Positions 54,679 through 63,800 of a stretch of DNA of 64,000 nucleotides are shown piece after piece. Position 1 is the first letter of the stretch, and each line of letters begins with the position of its first letter. Position numbers and translations under genes: made by a program. Under the pieces are notes generated by a model. It ran no database searches. It saw nothing but the letters and a program-made list of their open reading frames with translations, and was not told the DNA's origin. Origin of the DNA: Desulfobacter hydrogenophilus (lineage in GTDB: Bacteria > Desulfobacterota > Desulfobacteria > Desulfobacterales > Desulfobacteraceae); assembly GCF_004319545.1 (NCBI RefSeq), contig NZ_CP036313.1:817501-881500 (forward strand), given 5' to 3'.

Positions 54679-55767
54679 TTAGTCGATGCTACCATCTGCG
54701 CCAAGGTCAATGGCCCAGAATTCACCATCATCTTCAGGATACATATGGCCCTCGGGGCACATGGTTGTAAACTCCCAGTTTTCCTGTGCGTCCAAGGTAA
54801 AGGTGCGGGAAGTATAGTTGTTGCTGTTAACTCCAATATCGTATGAAGCAGTCTCAGGCCATGCTTCGTCATAAGACAGGGCAGCCAGTTGAACACCGTC
54901 GTCGGGGTCGGTAGTATCGGAGTCCATACCCGTAACAACTGCATCAAAAGTGTCTACAGTCGTCTCAAGACGCGGCAGAACCAGATTGTAATCGTTGTAG
55001 GTGGCATTATCAGCATTTTGGATGCCGCCCGGGCAATGGGCTGCATTGGAAATAACACCAGAGGTGATCAGGCTGCACTCAGCACCCATACCAAGCACGA
55101 TACGACCGAAGAAATCCGGTTCGCCGTAGTTGCCTGCGTCGGAACCAGTGATCAAGGTCCAAGCGCTAGCTGCATCAGCGCTCATGCCGACCATGGCAAC
55201 ACCGAGGCCTTCGGCCACATCCACGTCGTCCATTGCCGGTGCTTCTGTGGTTACGGCGACCAGAGGCTCATCGTTATCGTAATCGCCTGGATTTGCCACC
55301 GCGTCAGCAAGCTGGGTGTAGTCATTAAGGTTGAGGACAGTGGTGATGCCCATGTTTCTCAGGACTGCAGCTTCGTTAGAAGTCAAAATGTGAGCACGCA
55401 AAGGGCTACGCTCGTAGAATTCGTTGGCGAAAACTTCGGCACCGTTTTCCGGATCCTGGTCGGAAACAACCGGAATCTGGTAGCTGTTATTAAGCGGATC
55501 GGCATCTATACCATCAGTCATAACCAGGTTGGTCAGCTTATTCGGATACCGGTTAGTCTGTTCAAAATAAGAAGACATATAAGTAACCATCCGATTCTGG
55601 TTGGTATCGCATACCGTATCAACGGCACCGCCGGAGATGCCGGCAAGGCGGGGTGCGACCATGGCGATCAAGAAGCCCATGATGGTCAGGACGACCAGGA
55701 TTTCGAGCAGGGTAAAACCTTTTTGATTGTTAATGTTTTTTTGTTGTTGTTGCTGTTTCTTTTCCAC
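54679..55767 (-). CDS. Major pseudopilin candidate, 362 aa, with Gln/Asn-rich leader
   Basis: The leader MEKKQQQQQKNINNQKG is followed by FTLLEILVVLTIMGFLIAMV. Five consecutive Gln from CAA/CAG codons are unusual for a prepilin leader. The mature domain is large and acidic and shares SDQDPENGAEV and MGITTVLNL segments with the next pseudopilin. The start is GTG at 55767 with AGGAG 8 bp before it. It is the first gene after the c-di-GMP riboswitch and is followed by a strong hairpin, both fitting the main structural subunit. Confidence 0.9.
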   Translation of the reverse strand: MEKKQQQQQKNINNQKGFTLLEILVVLTIMGFLIAMVAPRLAGISGGAVDTVCDTNQNRMVTYMSSYFEQTNRYPNKLTNLVMTDGIDADPLNNSYQIPVVSDQDPENGAEVFANEFYERSPLRAHILTSNEAAVLRNMGITTVLNLNDYTQLADAVANPGDYDNDEPLVAVTTEAPAMDDVDVAEGLGVAMVGMSADAASAWTLITGSDAGNYGEPDFFGRIVLGMGAECSLITSGVISNAAHCPGGIQNADNATYNDYNLVLPRLETTVDTFDAVVTGMDSDTTDPDDGVQLAALSYDEAWPETASYDIGVNSNNYTSRTFTLDAQENWEFTTMCPEGHMYPEDDGEFWAIDLGADGSID

Positions 55768-55891
55768 TTTGTACTTCTCCTATAAAAATAAATTTAAGGC
55801 TAAGTACAAACAACCCTCCCACAGAGTCTGCTGCACTTGAGGCCGCGGCGTGCCACGGCAAATTAATAATAAAAAGTATACTGCGGTTTCA

Positions 55892-56012
55892 AGGCAACCC
55901 GGCTGTCCCCCTTATCAGGTGAGATTGCACTGACCGGACCGGAACCGTCCGGTGAACAGTGAAAAGGGATCCGTGGGCTTTCCGTCCCCGCCTTGCAGCG
56001 GGTTTGGCTTTG
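55892..56012 (-). ncRNA. Cyclic di-GMP-I riboswitch (GEMM-I)
   Basis: On the minus strand, CCAAACCCGC, a GCAA GNRA tetraloop and GCGGGGACGGAAAGCC make the P2 stem and conserved J2/3 of the GEMM-I aptamer. A long P3 with an inserted hairpin (around 55921-55965) follows, then the hallmark AGCCGGGTTGCC at 55892-55903. By Vc2 numbering G20, A47 and C92 are kept, the residues that recognise c-di-GMP; cGAMP-type variants have A20. Positions 21 and 46 are C and G instead of G and C, a compensatory swap. P1 is hard to draw from this sequence. About 125 nt separate it from the pseudopilin GTG; no clear terminator was found, so the switching mode is unknown. Confidence 0.82.
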
Positions 56013-56125
56013 GCTTTTCCCCCGTTCCGGCGCCCTGCCGCGACACGGGGTGTTCTTTTATGGTTGTCCCAATTTGCGCCGGGACAAGGGGCGCTTTGTG
56101 TTCCACCTCCTTTCAGTAAAAAAAG

Positions 56126-56365
56126 CTACGACGTCATCGCGGTAGGCGCTGTTTTGGCGCGGGGCTCCTGGGGTTTAAGTTCCCGGGTGTCGTAATCCAC
56201 CACATATCTAAAGTCCTTGCCGCAACGGATAATGACCTCTTTCTGGCCTTTTTTAAGAAAGCGCATTTCCACCTTCAGCTCTCCAAATCCGTTGTGCTTA
56301 AATATATCCGCGTACAGTTCCTGGATCTTATCCAGTATCGTGTTGTGTTCCCGGGCCAAATTCAT
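56126..56365 (-). CDS. Hypothetical protein, 79 aa
   Basis: A small soluble protein with an N-terminal helix (LAREHNTILDKIQELYADIF), an amphipathic beta segment (LKVEMRFLKKGQKEVIIRCGKDFRYVVDY) and a Pro/Lys tail. Family not recognised. Start set at the ATG at 56365, with AAAGGAC about 12 bp before it; upstream codons are TTG/GTG. It lies upstream of the c-di-GMP riboswitch in the same orientation, so it could share the transcript start region or be separate. Confidence 0.6.
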   Translation of the reverse strand: MNLAREHNTILDKIQELYADIFKHNGFGELKVEMRFLKKGQKEVIIRCGKDFRYVVDYDTRELKPQEPRAKTAPTAMTS

Positions 56366-56685
56366 GAATCGCCTGTCCTTTTCTCTCGGCACCAACCCCG
56401 GGGTGCCGCCTGTTAGGTGGTTTTTATCCGGGCCGGATTGCGACCCGCAGGTGTAACACCGGCAATGTCCGAATCAACTGGTGGTCCCCGGTACACAAAA
56501 GGGGTATGAAAATGCCTAATATCCGACATGGCATGCCATGACGCATGGTATATCCCCGACGCGAAAAAGTTGAAGGTAAATAATGCCGTCACCCAGTGCA
56601 CCACCATGGATACTCCCGGGCTAAATCTATTTTCTTTTTCTAAAAAATCAGACACTTATTCACCGTTAAACACATCCATTTTTTA
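56366..56685. other. Intergenic region, possible small ORF
   Basis: A GTG-initiated frame of 80 codons (56413-56655, minus) encodes a hydrophobic start (FSPGVSMVVHWVTALFTF) but then a proline/arginine-rich stretch unlike a real protein, and no ribosome site. I do not call it a gene. Nothing else is recognised before the insertion sequence. Confidence 0.4.
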
Positions 56686-56693
56686 AATAAACG

Positions 56694-58542
56694 GGGCTTG
56701 ATCATAAGATGGGCCACGGGGTAGCAAAAGAAAATAAATTTATGAGAAAAATAGATAGACAAAAATAGCCCGGTCTGAGAATAGATATTGCGCCAACAAA
56801 AACTATTCTAAATAAAGGAACAACAGACCGAGCATGACCATTACATACTCTGAGTCTTCTCAAAAAGCAAATCTGAAAAAGAGGTGGGATAGAGACGACG
56901 TCTCCATGAAAATTATTGATTTTCAAACCCACAAAGAAAAACTCAGCCAGCGGGAGTTTGCTAAAGATAACGGTGTTCCCCGTACGACGCTCCAAAATTG
57001 GCTGAACCGTATGAACCGAATTGATGCGGATCCGTCCATGGTCTCTTTTTTTGAGAGCCCGGCAGGGGTTAAATTTTTACATATCCTGATTCAGGCTCTC
57101 CATTTTGAATTCACCAAGGTAGGTTGTGCCAGCCTTCGGAATATATCTAACTTCCTGGAGTTAACCCAATTATCAAGCTTTGTGGCTTCATCCTACGGCA
57201 CCCATCAAAAGATTTCGGATGAAATAGACATCATGATAGGCCAGTTCGGTGATATGGAAAAAGCTCGTCTTTCAATACTGATGCCTGAAAAACGGATCAC
57301 CCTGTGTGAAGACGAAACCTTTCATCCTCAGATCTGCCTTGTGGCTATTGAGCCTGACTCCAACTATATCATCCTTGAAAGATATGAAAAGAATCGCTCG
57401 GGAGATACCTGGAACCAGGCGGTGATCGAGGCGATTGCTAATCTCCCCGTCAAGGTTCTCCAGGGTACCAGCGATGAGGGGAAAGGACTGATCTATCATG
57501 TTACCAAAGGTCTGAACGGCCATCACTCCCCAGATCTTTTTCATGTAATGTATGAAATCAGCAGGGGAACCGGAGCTCCACTCTCTGCCGCAATCCGAAA
57601 GGCCGAAAAAGAACATGAAAAAAGTGAAAAGACAGTCCATGGGGCACTGAAAAGTAAAGAAGATTTTGAAAACCTTGTTAAACGGCCCGTTGGCAGGCAT
57701 CCCGACTTTGATAAAAGAATCTCCATTTGTCAGAAAAAAGAACAAGAAGCAAGAGCCTCTCTGGATAAGACAAGGGGAAACCGGGAAACTGTTTCAAAAG
57801 CAAGAAAGGAAATAAGCACGGCTTATCATCCCTACGACTCTCTCACAGGTGCAAGGCGGGACTCAGCCTCTGTAAGTATTCAACTGAAAGGGTGTTTTAA
57901 TTAAATCCGGGAAGAGACAGAAGACTTGGCAGATCGATGCAAGGAACGAATTGAGAAGGCCTGGCGCGTCACCGAAAAGATGACAGCAACCATTGCATTT
58001 TTTTTTTGGATGGTCGAATCGCTTGTCAACAAGATGGCTTTGACTGATGACCAACGCGAATTAATGCACAACTGGTTGATTCCGGGCTTTTACCTCCACA
58101 AAGTTGCCCAAAAGGAGACGGACCCCGAACAAAGAGGGAAAATTCGACAAAAATCACAGGAATTACTTTCAGTCTTGAAGGACAAAACCGGGCCTCTTTC
58201 CGGATTTGATGATTGTGAAATCGACTCTATGGTAAGAACTGCCAAGGAGTGTGCTGGACTTTTTCAAAGATCAAGTTCCTGTGTAGAAGGACGAAATGCT
58301 CAACTATCTTTGCATCACCATGGAATGCACCGCCTGAGTGATCGAAAAATGAAGGGTTTGACGGTAATTCATAACTTCCATTTAAAAAGGCCTGACGGGA
58401 CCACTGCGGCAGAACGATTTTTTGAAAACAAACCGATCAACATGTTTGAATGGCTTCTTGAAAATATGCCTTTACCTGCAAGGCCAAGAAGTAGAATAAA
58501 AATGGTGAGTTAGTGAGAATGGCCGATCTTATGATCAACCCC
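56694..58542 (+). mobile_element. Insertion sequence, 1849 bp, 8-bp target duplication
   Basis: Terminal inverted repeats of 23 bp with two mismatches (left at 56694-56716, right at 58520-58542; shared core TTGATCATAAGAT) are flanked by perfect 8-bp direct repeats AATAAACG (56686-56693 and 58543-58550). The single transposase gene fills most of the element but contains an ochre stop. The TIRs, size and 8-bp duplication are directly visible; the IS family could not be assigned. Confidence 0.9.
56834..58513 (+). pseudogene. Transposase interrupted by one in-frame ochre codon
   Basis: A single reading frame of 560 codons with one TAA at 57902-57904, between KGCFN and IREETED. The first part has an HTH region (LSQREFAKDNGVPRTTLQNWL) and acidic motifs in ITLCEDETFHPQ, QGTSDEGKGLIYH and SPDLFHVM. 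The second has SSCVEGRNAQLSLHHHGMHRL, where Glu probably completes the catalytic set. This resembles transposases carrying a DUF6399-type domain, but the assignment is tentative. The stop would remove the C-terminal third, including the last acidic motif, so the copy is probably dead. The element ends are intact. Confidence 0.85.
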
Positions 58543-58550
58543 AATAAACG

Positions 58551-58742
58551 TATTCTTATATTCGTTAACTAGTTTTTATCGCTTTTATTTGAAACCAAGT
58601 GCTTTATAACGCCTGATATTCTACTTGTCAAGGATAAATGTTAGCACTACTTAAAAAAATAAAATCTAACGTAAATTATGATCTAATAATAAAAATAAGG
58701 TCATGCGAACAAACAAAGTGAAGCCTTGGTGATTGTCTTTAT
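58551..58742. other. AT-rich intergenic DNA
   Basis: Between the insertion sequence and the terminator of the PEP-CTERM gene. No gene, RNA or promoter was recognised. Confidence 0.4.
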
Positions 58743-58771
58743 AAAAAAAAGCCCTGTCATAACCGGTTATG
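58743..58771 (-). terminator. Probable terminator of the PEP-CTERM gene
   Basis: CATAA-CCGG-TTATG palindrome (58758-58771) overlapping the stop codon, followed on the minus strand after 7 bp by eight T residues (58750-58743). The stem is short. Confidence 0.55.
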
Positions 58772-59540
58772 CCTGTGATGATTGTTTTTTTGACCATTTC
58801 CTGTTTGCGCCGCAAATGCCCAAAAGCCCAAACATCATGAGCACTGCGGAGCCGGGTTCCGGTACGGCATTGACTTCAAAATAGGTAGTGCCTGTAAGGT
58901 TCTCAACGACCTGGCTGCGTATAACGCTTGAAAAATAAGTTGATTCATCGCCTGTGCCGCCATTTTTTACATATCGCCTGTAATCAAAAAAATCCCAGTC
59001 GGCTTGATATCCCGCCGCGTCAACATCGTGTTCAAACGCATAGTTCTGGGCAGATGAGGTGACCTCATAGGTGCCGATCCCCTCAATAGTGAATATAAAC
59101 CAGGCATCATCCAGGGTCAGGTCGGCGCCGGGCGTGATATCGCCGGCATAGCTGAAATTGTCATTTTCCACCCAGGTCATAAGATCCACATACATCTCTT
59201 CCGGGCCATGGGTGTTCCATCCGGTGACAATATCAATCTGGTCAGAAGTTATGGTGGTCAGATTTAGACTGGTTTCCAACGCCTGTAGAGCCCGGAATGC
59301 CGTCAGTCGGCACAGGCAGGCTTGCCAGGTGGTGCTGGTTGAATTCCATTCCCACATCAGGCCGGTACCGTCCGGCACCTCCGGACCGTCTGACGAAGGC
59401 TTGGCCGATATCAGCTGGTACTCGGCACCGTCAACGGTAAGGATGCTGTCGGAACCCACGGTTATAAACTCTGCATGGGCTGCTGCTGAAAGACCAAAGA
59501 CAAAAGCCAGAATACATAAACCAATGGTTAACTTTTTCAT
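58767..59540 (-). CDS. PEP-CTERM sorting-domain protein
   Basis: A 257-aa exported protein: signal peptide at 1-23 (ending AHAEF), a beta-rich acidic domain with no Cys besides a CLC pair, and a C-terminal VPEPGSAVLMMFGLLGI helix with basic ANRKWSKK tail, the PEP-CTERM signal processed by exosortase. Such proteins are usually linked to exopolysaccharide or extracellular matrix. No exosortase gene is in the window. GGAGAG lies about 10 bp before the ATG. It stands alone next to repeat-rich DNA. Confidence 0.9.
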   Translation of the reverse strand: MKKLTIGLCILAFVFGLSAAAHAEFITVGSDSILTVDGAEYQLISAKPSSDGPEVPDGTGLMWEWNSTSTTWQACLCRLTAFRALQALETSLNLTTITSDQIDIVTGWNTHGPEEMYVDLMTWVENDNFSYAGDITPGADLTLDDAWFIFTIEGIGTYEVTSSAQNYAFEHDVDAAGYQADWDFFDYRRYVKNGGTGDESTYFSSVIRSQVVENLTGTTYFEVNAVPEPGSAVLMMFGLLGICGANRKWSKKQSSQA

Positions 59541-59687
59541 TTTAAGACTCTCCTAATAAAAATTAATTTAAATAGAAATAAAGGTGCAGCAAATTGTGTT
59601 TGTTGCGAAGTACTTCTGTATATCAGTTTAATTTGATATGCAAGATTTTTTTGGGTTGATAAAATATGCACTAATCTCCAAGTCAAT

Positions 59688-59895
59688 GTTGGGGTTCCTT
59701 CGTCACCCCAACCTACGAATGGCGGTATATGTCAATTGCCCCAATGGATCATAGGAATAACGAACAATAAGGATTGGCCATATTCAAGGTTTCACCATTA
59801 CGTCCGGCAAGGTCTGCTGCCGATTGACCGGGCTGAACAATACAGAAATTAGAAGCATGCATAACCGTAGGTTGGGGTGACGAAGGAACCCCAAC
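59688..59895. mobile_element. Internally deleted REP-transposase element
   Basis: A 208-bp copy of the 60100-60728 element: outer REP (59688-59716), the shared leader (GCGGTATATGT...GAACAAT) and the last 28 codons of the transposase frame (KDWPYSRFHHYVRQGL) joined directly, then the REP at 59867-59895. About 420 bp of transposase are missing. It is therefore a non-autonomous derivative with both REP ends. Confidence 0.8.
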
Positions 59896-59990
59896 AAAAG
59901 ACCTGATAACAGCAACCCAGAATCAACAGAGTCAATTCATATGAGAAGTATCTCCAGATACCGGTTTAAGGTATCTATGTTACAATCTTT
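59896..59990. repeat. Duplicated downstream flank
   Basis: A sequence similar to 60770-60884, including ATCAACAGAGTCAAT, a stem GTATC-TCCA-GATAC and TTACAATCTTTA. The second copy has GCATC-TCCA-GATGC, a compensated base pair. The duplication thus extends past the transposase element to the end of the large membrane-protein gene. A further REP-like remnant (CCCCAAGCTACGAAT) follows at about 59992. Confidence 0.6.
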
Positions 59991-60099
59991 ACCCCAAGCT
60001 ACGAATAACGGTTTGTGAATATTGAAACAGCGAACGATTTGGATTAAAATATGTGATATGCGCCCCGCGCTTCTTGAATGCACGGGTGAAATTAAATTT

Positions 60100-60728
60100 G
60101 TTGGGGTTCGTACCTCACCCCAACCTACGAATTGCGGTATATGTAAATTGCCCCAATGGACCATGGGAATGATGAACAATGCGATATAGGCGGGCCCATG
60201 TGGAAGGCGGAACTTATTTTTTCACCGTTAATCTGGCGGAACGGAAACAAACCCTGCTTGTGGAGCATGTGGATATGCTGCGCAAGGTCATACAAAAGGT
60301 GAAATCGGCTCATCCCTTTCACATTGATGCGATGGTGGTTCTACCGAACCATCTTCACGCGTTATGGACATTGCCCCCTGGGGATAACGACTATCCAATG
60401 CGCTGGATGTTGATTAAAACCGGTTTTTCACGCCGGATGCCAAAAGTTGAGCCACGCAGCAACAGCCGCATCGCCAAGGGCGAACGCGGCATATGGCAAA
60501 GGCGTTATTGGGAGCACTTAATTCGCGATCATAGGGACTTGCGGCACCATATCGACTATATCCATTACAACCCAGTCAAACATAAGCATGTCAATCAGGT
60601 AAAGGATTGGCCGTATTCAAGTTTTCACCATTACGTCCGGCAAGGTTTGCTACCGATTGACTGGGGTGGACAATACAGGGATTAGAAGCATGCATAACCG
60701 TAGGTTGGGGTAACGAAGGAACCCCAAC
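60100..60728 (+). mobile_element. REP-flanked tyrosine transposase element
   Basis: Inverted REP sequences at 60100-60128 and 60700-60728 enclose a complete transposase gene. The REPs match those in the 38.8-40.0 kb triplication and at 59.7-59.9 kb. No target duplication is expected for this HUH/Y1 type and none was seen. Confidence 0.82.
60179..60685 (+). CDS. REP-associated tyrosine transposase (RAYT)
   Basis: A 168-aa Y1 HUH transposase of the IS200-related TnpA-REP family. The HUH motif is LPNHLHAL with His58 and His60. The C-terminal DHRDLRHHIDYIHYNPVKH carries the likely catalytic Tyr127. A conserved WQRRYWEH segment precedes it. The frame is complete. RAYTs recognise GTAG-headed REP hairpins, which flank this gene and occur elsewhere in the window, so this protein probably made them. 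The ATG follows a weak ATGGGAATGATG leader without a clear ribosome site. Confidence 0.92.
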   Translation: MRYRRAHVEGGTYFFTVNLAERKQTLLVEHVDMLRKVIQKVKSAHPFHIDAMVVLPNHLHALWTLPPGDNDYPMRWMLIKTGFSRRMPKVEPRSNSRIAKGERGIWQRRYWEHLIRDHRDLRHHIDYIHYNPVKHKHVNQVKDWPYSSFHHYVRQGLLPIDWGGQYRD

Positions 60729-60884
60729 AAAATATCCCCAATGCCTTCAAGGTGTGGAGTCATCCACCAGCCCCATCTGATACCAACAACCCAGCATCAA
60801 CAGAGTCAATCCCAATACTCTGCTTCATCTCCTCATATGAAAAGCATCTCCAGATGCTGGTTGAAGGTATCCATTTTACAATCT
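60729..60884. repeat. Right flank of the RAYT element, second copy of duplicated flank
   Basis: Contains the second copy of the sequence at 59896-59990 from about 60770, ending at the stop codon of the large membrane-protein gene. The GCATC-TCCA-GATGC hairpin could be its mRNA 3' end. Confidence 0.5.
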
Positions 60885-63800
60885 TTATTTTTTCGGCCCG
60901 GGATCTGTTTCCTGGTCAGAACCGGCCTGTTCCCGATCCTTGCCTACCGGTGTCCAGTAAGCCTGTTGATGGGATTTAGGCGTGGGCTTGCGCCATTGCA
61001 CCTTGGACCACAAAATGGGGGTACAAAATCTTGTCCATCCCCATTTCAAAATATTAATCAGCCAGAAAGAGACCCAAAGCGCCCAGGCCAGCATGGCAAC
61101 CCGGTAGGCCCACATGGGAATGGACACCATCCAGGTCCGGGGCAGTACAGGGCCTGACACATCATGGTACCAGCGCAGAATATGGGTGCTGGAACCGTTG
61201 CCCCGGATGTTCATATCCGGGTGGCCTAGAAGTCCCTTGGAGATGCTGAACACCAGACACGCGCCCGATGCCAGAGTCAGCACCACGATGCCCAGCTGGA
61301 CCAGGTTGAACTTCATGCCGGTGAACGAATCGGCTTTGGGCCGTAAATCCAGGGCAATGAGCCAGCCCGCCACAATGATGGCGGCTGCCGGATAATTCAT
61401 GGAGATACCAATGAACAGCAGAAACCACTGCAACAGATTCAACGGTGTCCATCCAGTTTTTGACAGGACAAAGGCAAGGATCAGGATCACGATCAGTTCG
61501 GACCAGAACAGCACGGCCGGTCCCACCGCCGGTTCCCCGCCCAGAAACAGGGGCCAGCGGCTGCTGCCGGGTTTGATATCCACACAGGTGTTGGCGCTGT
61601 CCATGCCCAAGTCCACCGCCGGTGTTTTATAAAATGGGGTGATACCTGCGGCCGATACCCATTGGAGCACTATTTCCTGATATCCGGGAACAATGGGCAG
61701 GGTCACCTGATTCTGATCCTGCCGGATGGGGCGTATCCTGCCTTGAATTTTCACCTCCTGCAGCTGAACGTCTTTGGGCAGGGTAATGGTGTGACGCCCA
61801 CCCTGGCTGCTGTTGATGGTAAGATCCAGCTGGGCCGTGGTGGCAACCCTGCCCGATGAAAAAGTCAGCACACTTTTTTCAATGGTCATGGTCTGACCCT
61901 CAATGCCCTGGGGCCGGGTCACATTGAGTGTCAAAGTCTCCCCGGGCCAGGGGTGCCAGGTGGGATACCACCGGGTGCCGGTTTTATGAAAAATCACAGG
62001 GGTTCCCTGGTATGCCATGTGGAAAACAGGACTGACATCCACTTTCCATATTTCAGTCCAGTCCCGGGTATCGGCATGTTGTAACTCTATTTTATCCGAG
62101 GGTGCCAGAAAAGATTCCCAGGTCAGTGTTTTTTGTCCAGACCGGAAATTGACCTTTGCCGTATTCCCCTCTACCCGGATGCCCTGGGTGGTTATGGATT
62201 CGCCGGGAAGCAACGGAATATCAAGTTTTATACTTGATTTTTTTTCGCCTTCACGAATTATCCGGGTATTTACTTTCCAGACAAGCCCAAGCAGCAAGGT
62301 GCGTTCAACCCTGGCAAAGGCGGGCAGGACACCTGTCTCAAGCACTTGCTGATTTTTACCGTCTGCCCGGGCTTTTTGTTTAAACTGGAGCTGGGCATCA
62401 AAGCTGCCGTCGGGGTGACTGCCTTCCACGGTCCAGCCGTCCATGACAATATCCAGGTGCCGGGGTTTTAACGGAAAAAAAAGCTGAAACCCGCCCTGCT
62501 GGCGTATGGCACCGTCAAGGTCTATATTGTGGTGGCCTTTGGGGACCATCACCCAGAATTGACCCTCTTTTTTAAAGAGACCCGCAGCGGCCCGGCCGTC
62601 CACGGTGACCTGTGACGGGTGCCACTGTCCGACATCTCCGGGGATTGGAATGGCCGTATCAATGGCGGCATGAACCGTCACGCGGACCTTCATCATATCC
62701 TTGTTCAGCTCAATAGACGCCAGGGGCAGATTTGCACAGTTATTGAAGCATTTGTCCGTTTCGAGCAAGCGCTTTTCCAGTTCTTCCAACATCGCCTTTG
62801 GTGGAAATTCTGTCGCATGGGACAATGCGGGCGTAAGGCACAGAACAAGTACACAAAACGCAGGAAGCATTTGTTTGATACCCGTTGCTCCGGCCTTTTT
62901 AATACCGCCTCTGCCGATACCGAGCATACCCGCACCTAAAAGCACCACAAGGGCGACCCGCAAAAAGGCCAGGGCCAAGTTGACGTTTGGCCCGATCAGG
63001 AAAAAACCCATGGACTGATCTTTGCTCACAGGGCCGGACCATGAAAACGGAATGGTTTCGTAGGCGGGCCACAGGGGCATGCCCGGGCCTGTCTGGGTCC
63101 GGGCTTTGGGGTCATACTGCATCACCTGGGCAGGGCCGCTGCCTGAGGTCGGCGCATTATCCGAGTACATGGACTTGGACAGGCTTCCTATACGCATCAG
63201 TTTCTTTGGGGCCGGTGCCTGCTGCTCGGCTTTTGCCCTGGCCGGGTTCTGTCCCCCGTCCGCCATCTCCATCACCTTATCCCGGGATTCTGACCGGATC
63301 ACGATACTTGAGGTGTCGGTCCATGTCCTTGCCAATTCCGGGTATATGCCGATGCGAAGGGTCTGGATCGCAAAAGGAATCACAATGGCCGCAAAACAGA
63401 CCAGCGCCAGACCCTGGCAAAACTTAACAAAGCTGTGCATCTTACCTCCGGGCAGATATTTAAGTAAGGTGAACCCCACCAGAAGCGTAAGCCAGATATA
63501 TTTGGGTGCCTGGTGTTCGTGAAAAATCAGCACCAGTGTAAAAAAGGCCAAGATGGCTAACGGTTTTGAATAGACCCGGGACAGGGCAATGGTAAAAATC
63601 AGGACCACAAAAAAATCAAGCAGGGTCCATCTGCCCACCCAGGTGCCCGGGATGCGGTCCACACCCCGGGCATTGATCAGGGTCCAGCCCGCAGGCAGAT
63701 GAAGCGTGCCTGTTACCTCATTGAAATCATGGTCCCAGCCCGTTGCCGGCACACTGCTAATCCCGTTTTCAAAGGTGGCATCAGCCACAATATTTATCCT

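Noticed and set aside
55892..56012. cGAMP-type (GEMM-Ib) riboswitch
   Set aside because: Position 20 is G, typical of c-di-GMP recognition, rather than A.
55915..56106. A 63-codon GTG frame on the minus strand next to an AAAGGAGG sequence
   Set aside because: The GTG overlaps the ribosome-like sequence with no spacing, and the frame lies across the conserved riboswitch aptamer, which explains the sequence better.
56413..56655. 80-codon GTG frame with a hydrophobic N-terminus
   Set aside because: No ribosome site and a composition like non-coding sequence after residue 50; left as uncertain.
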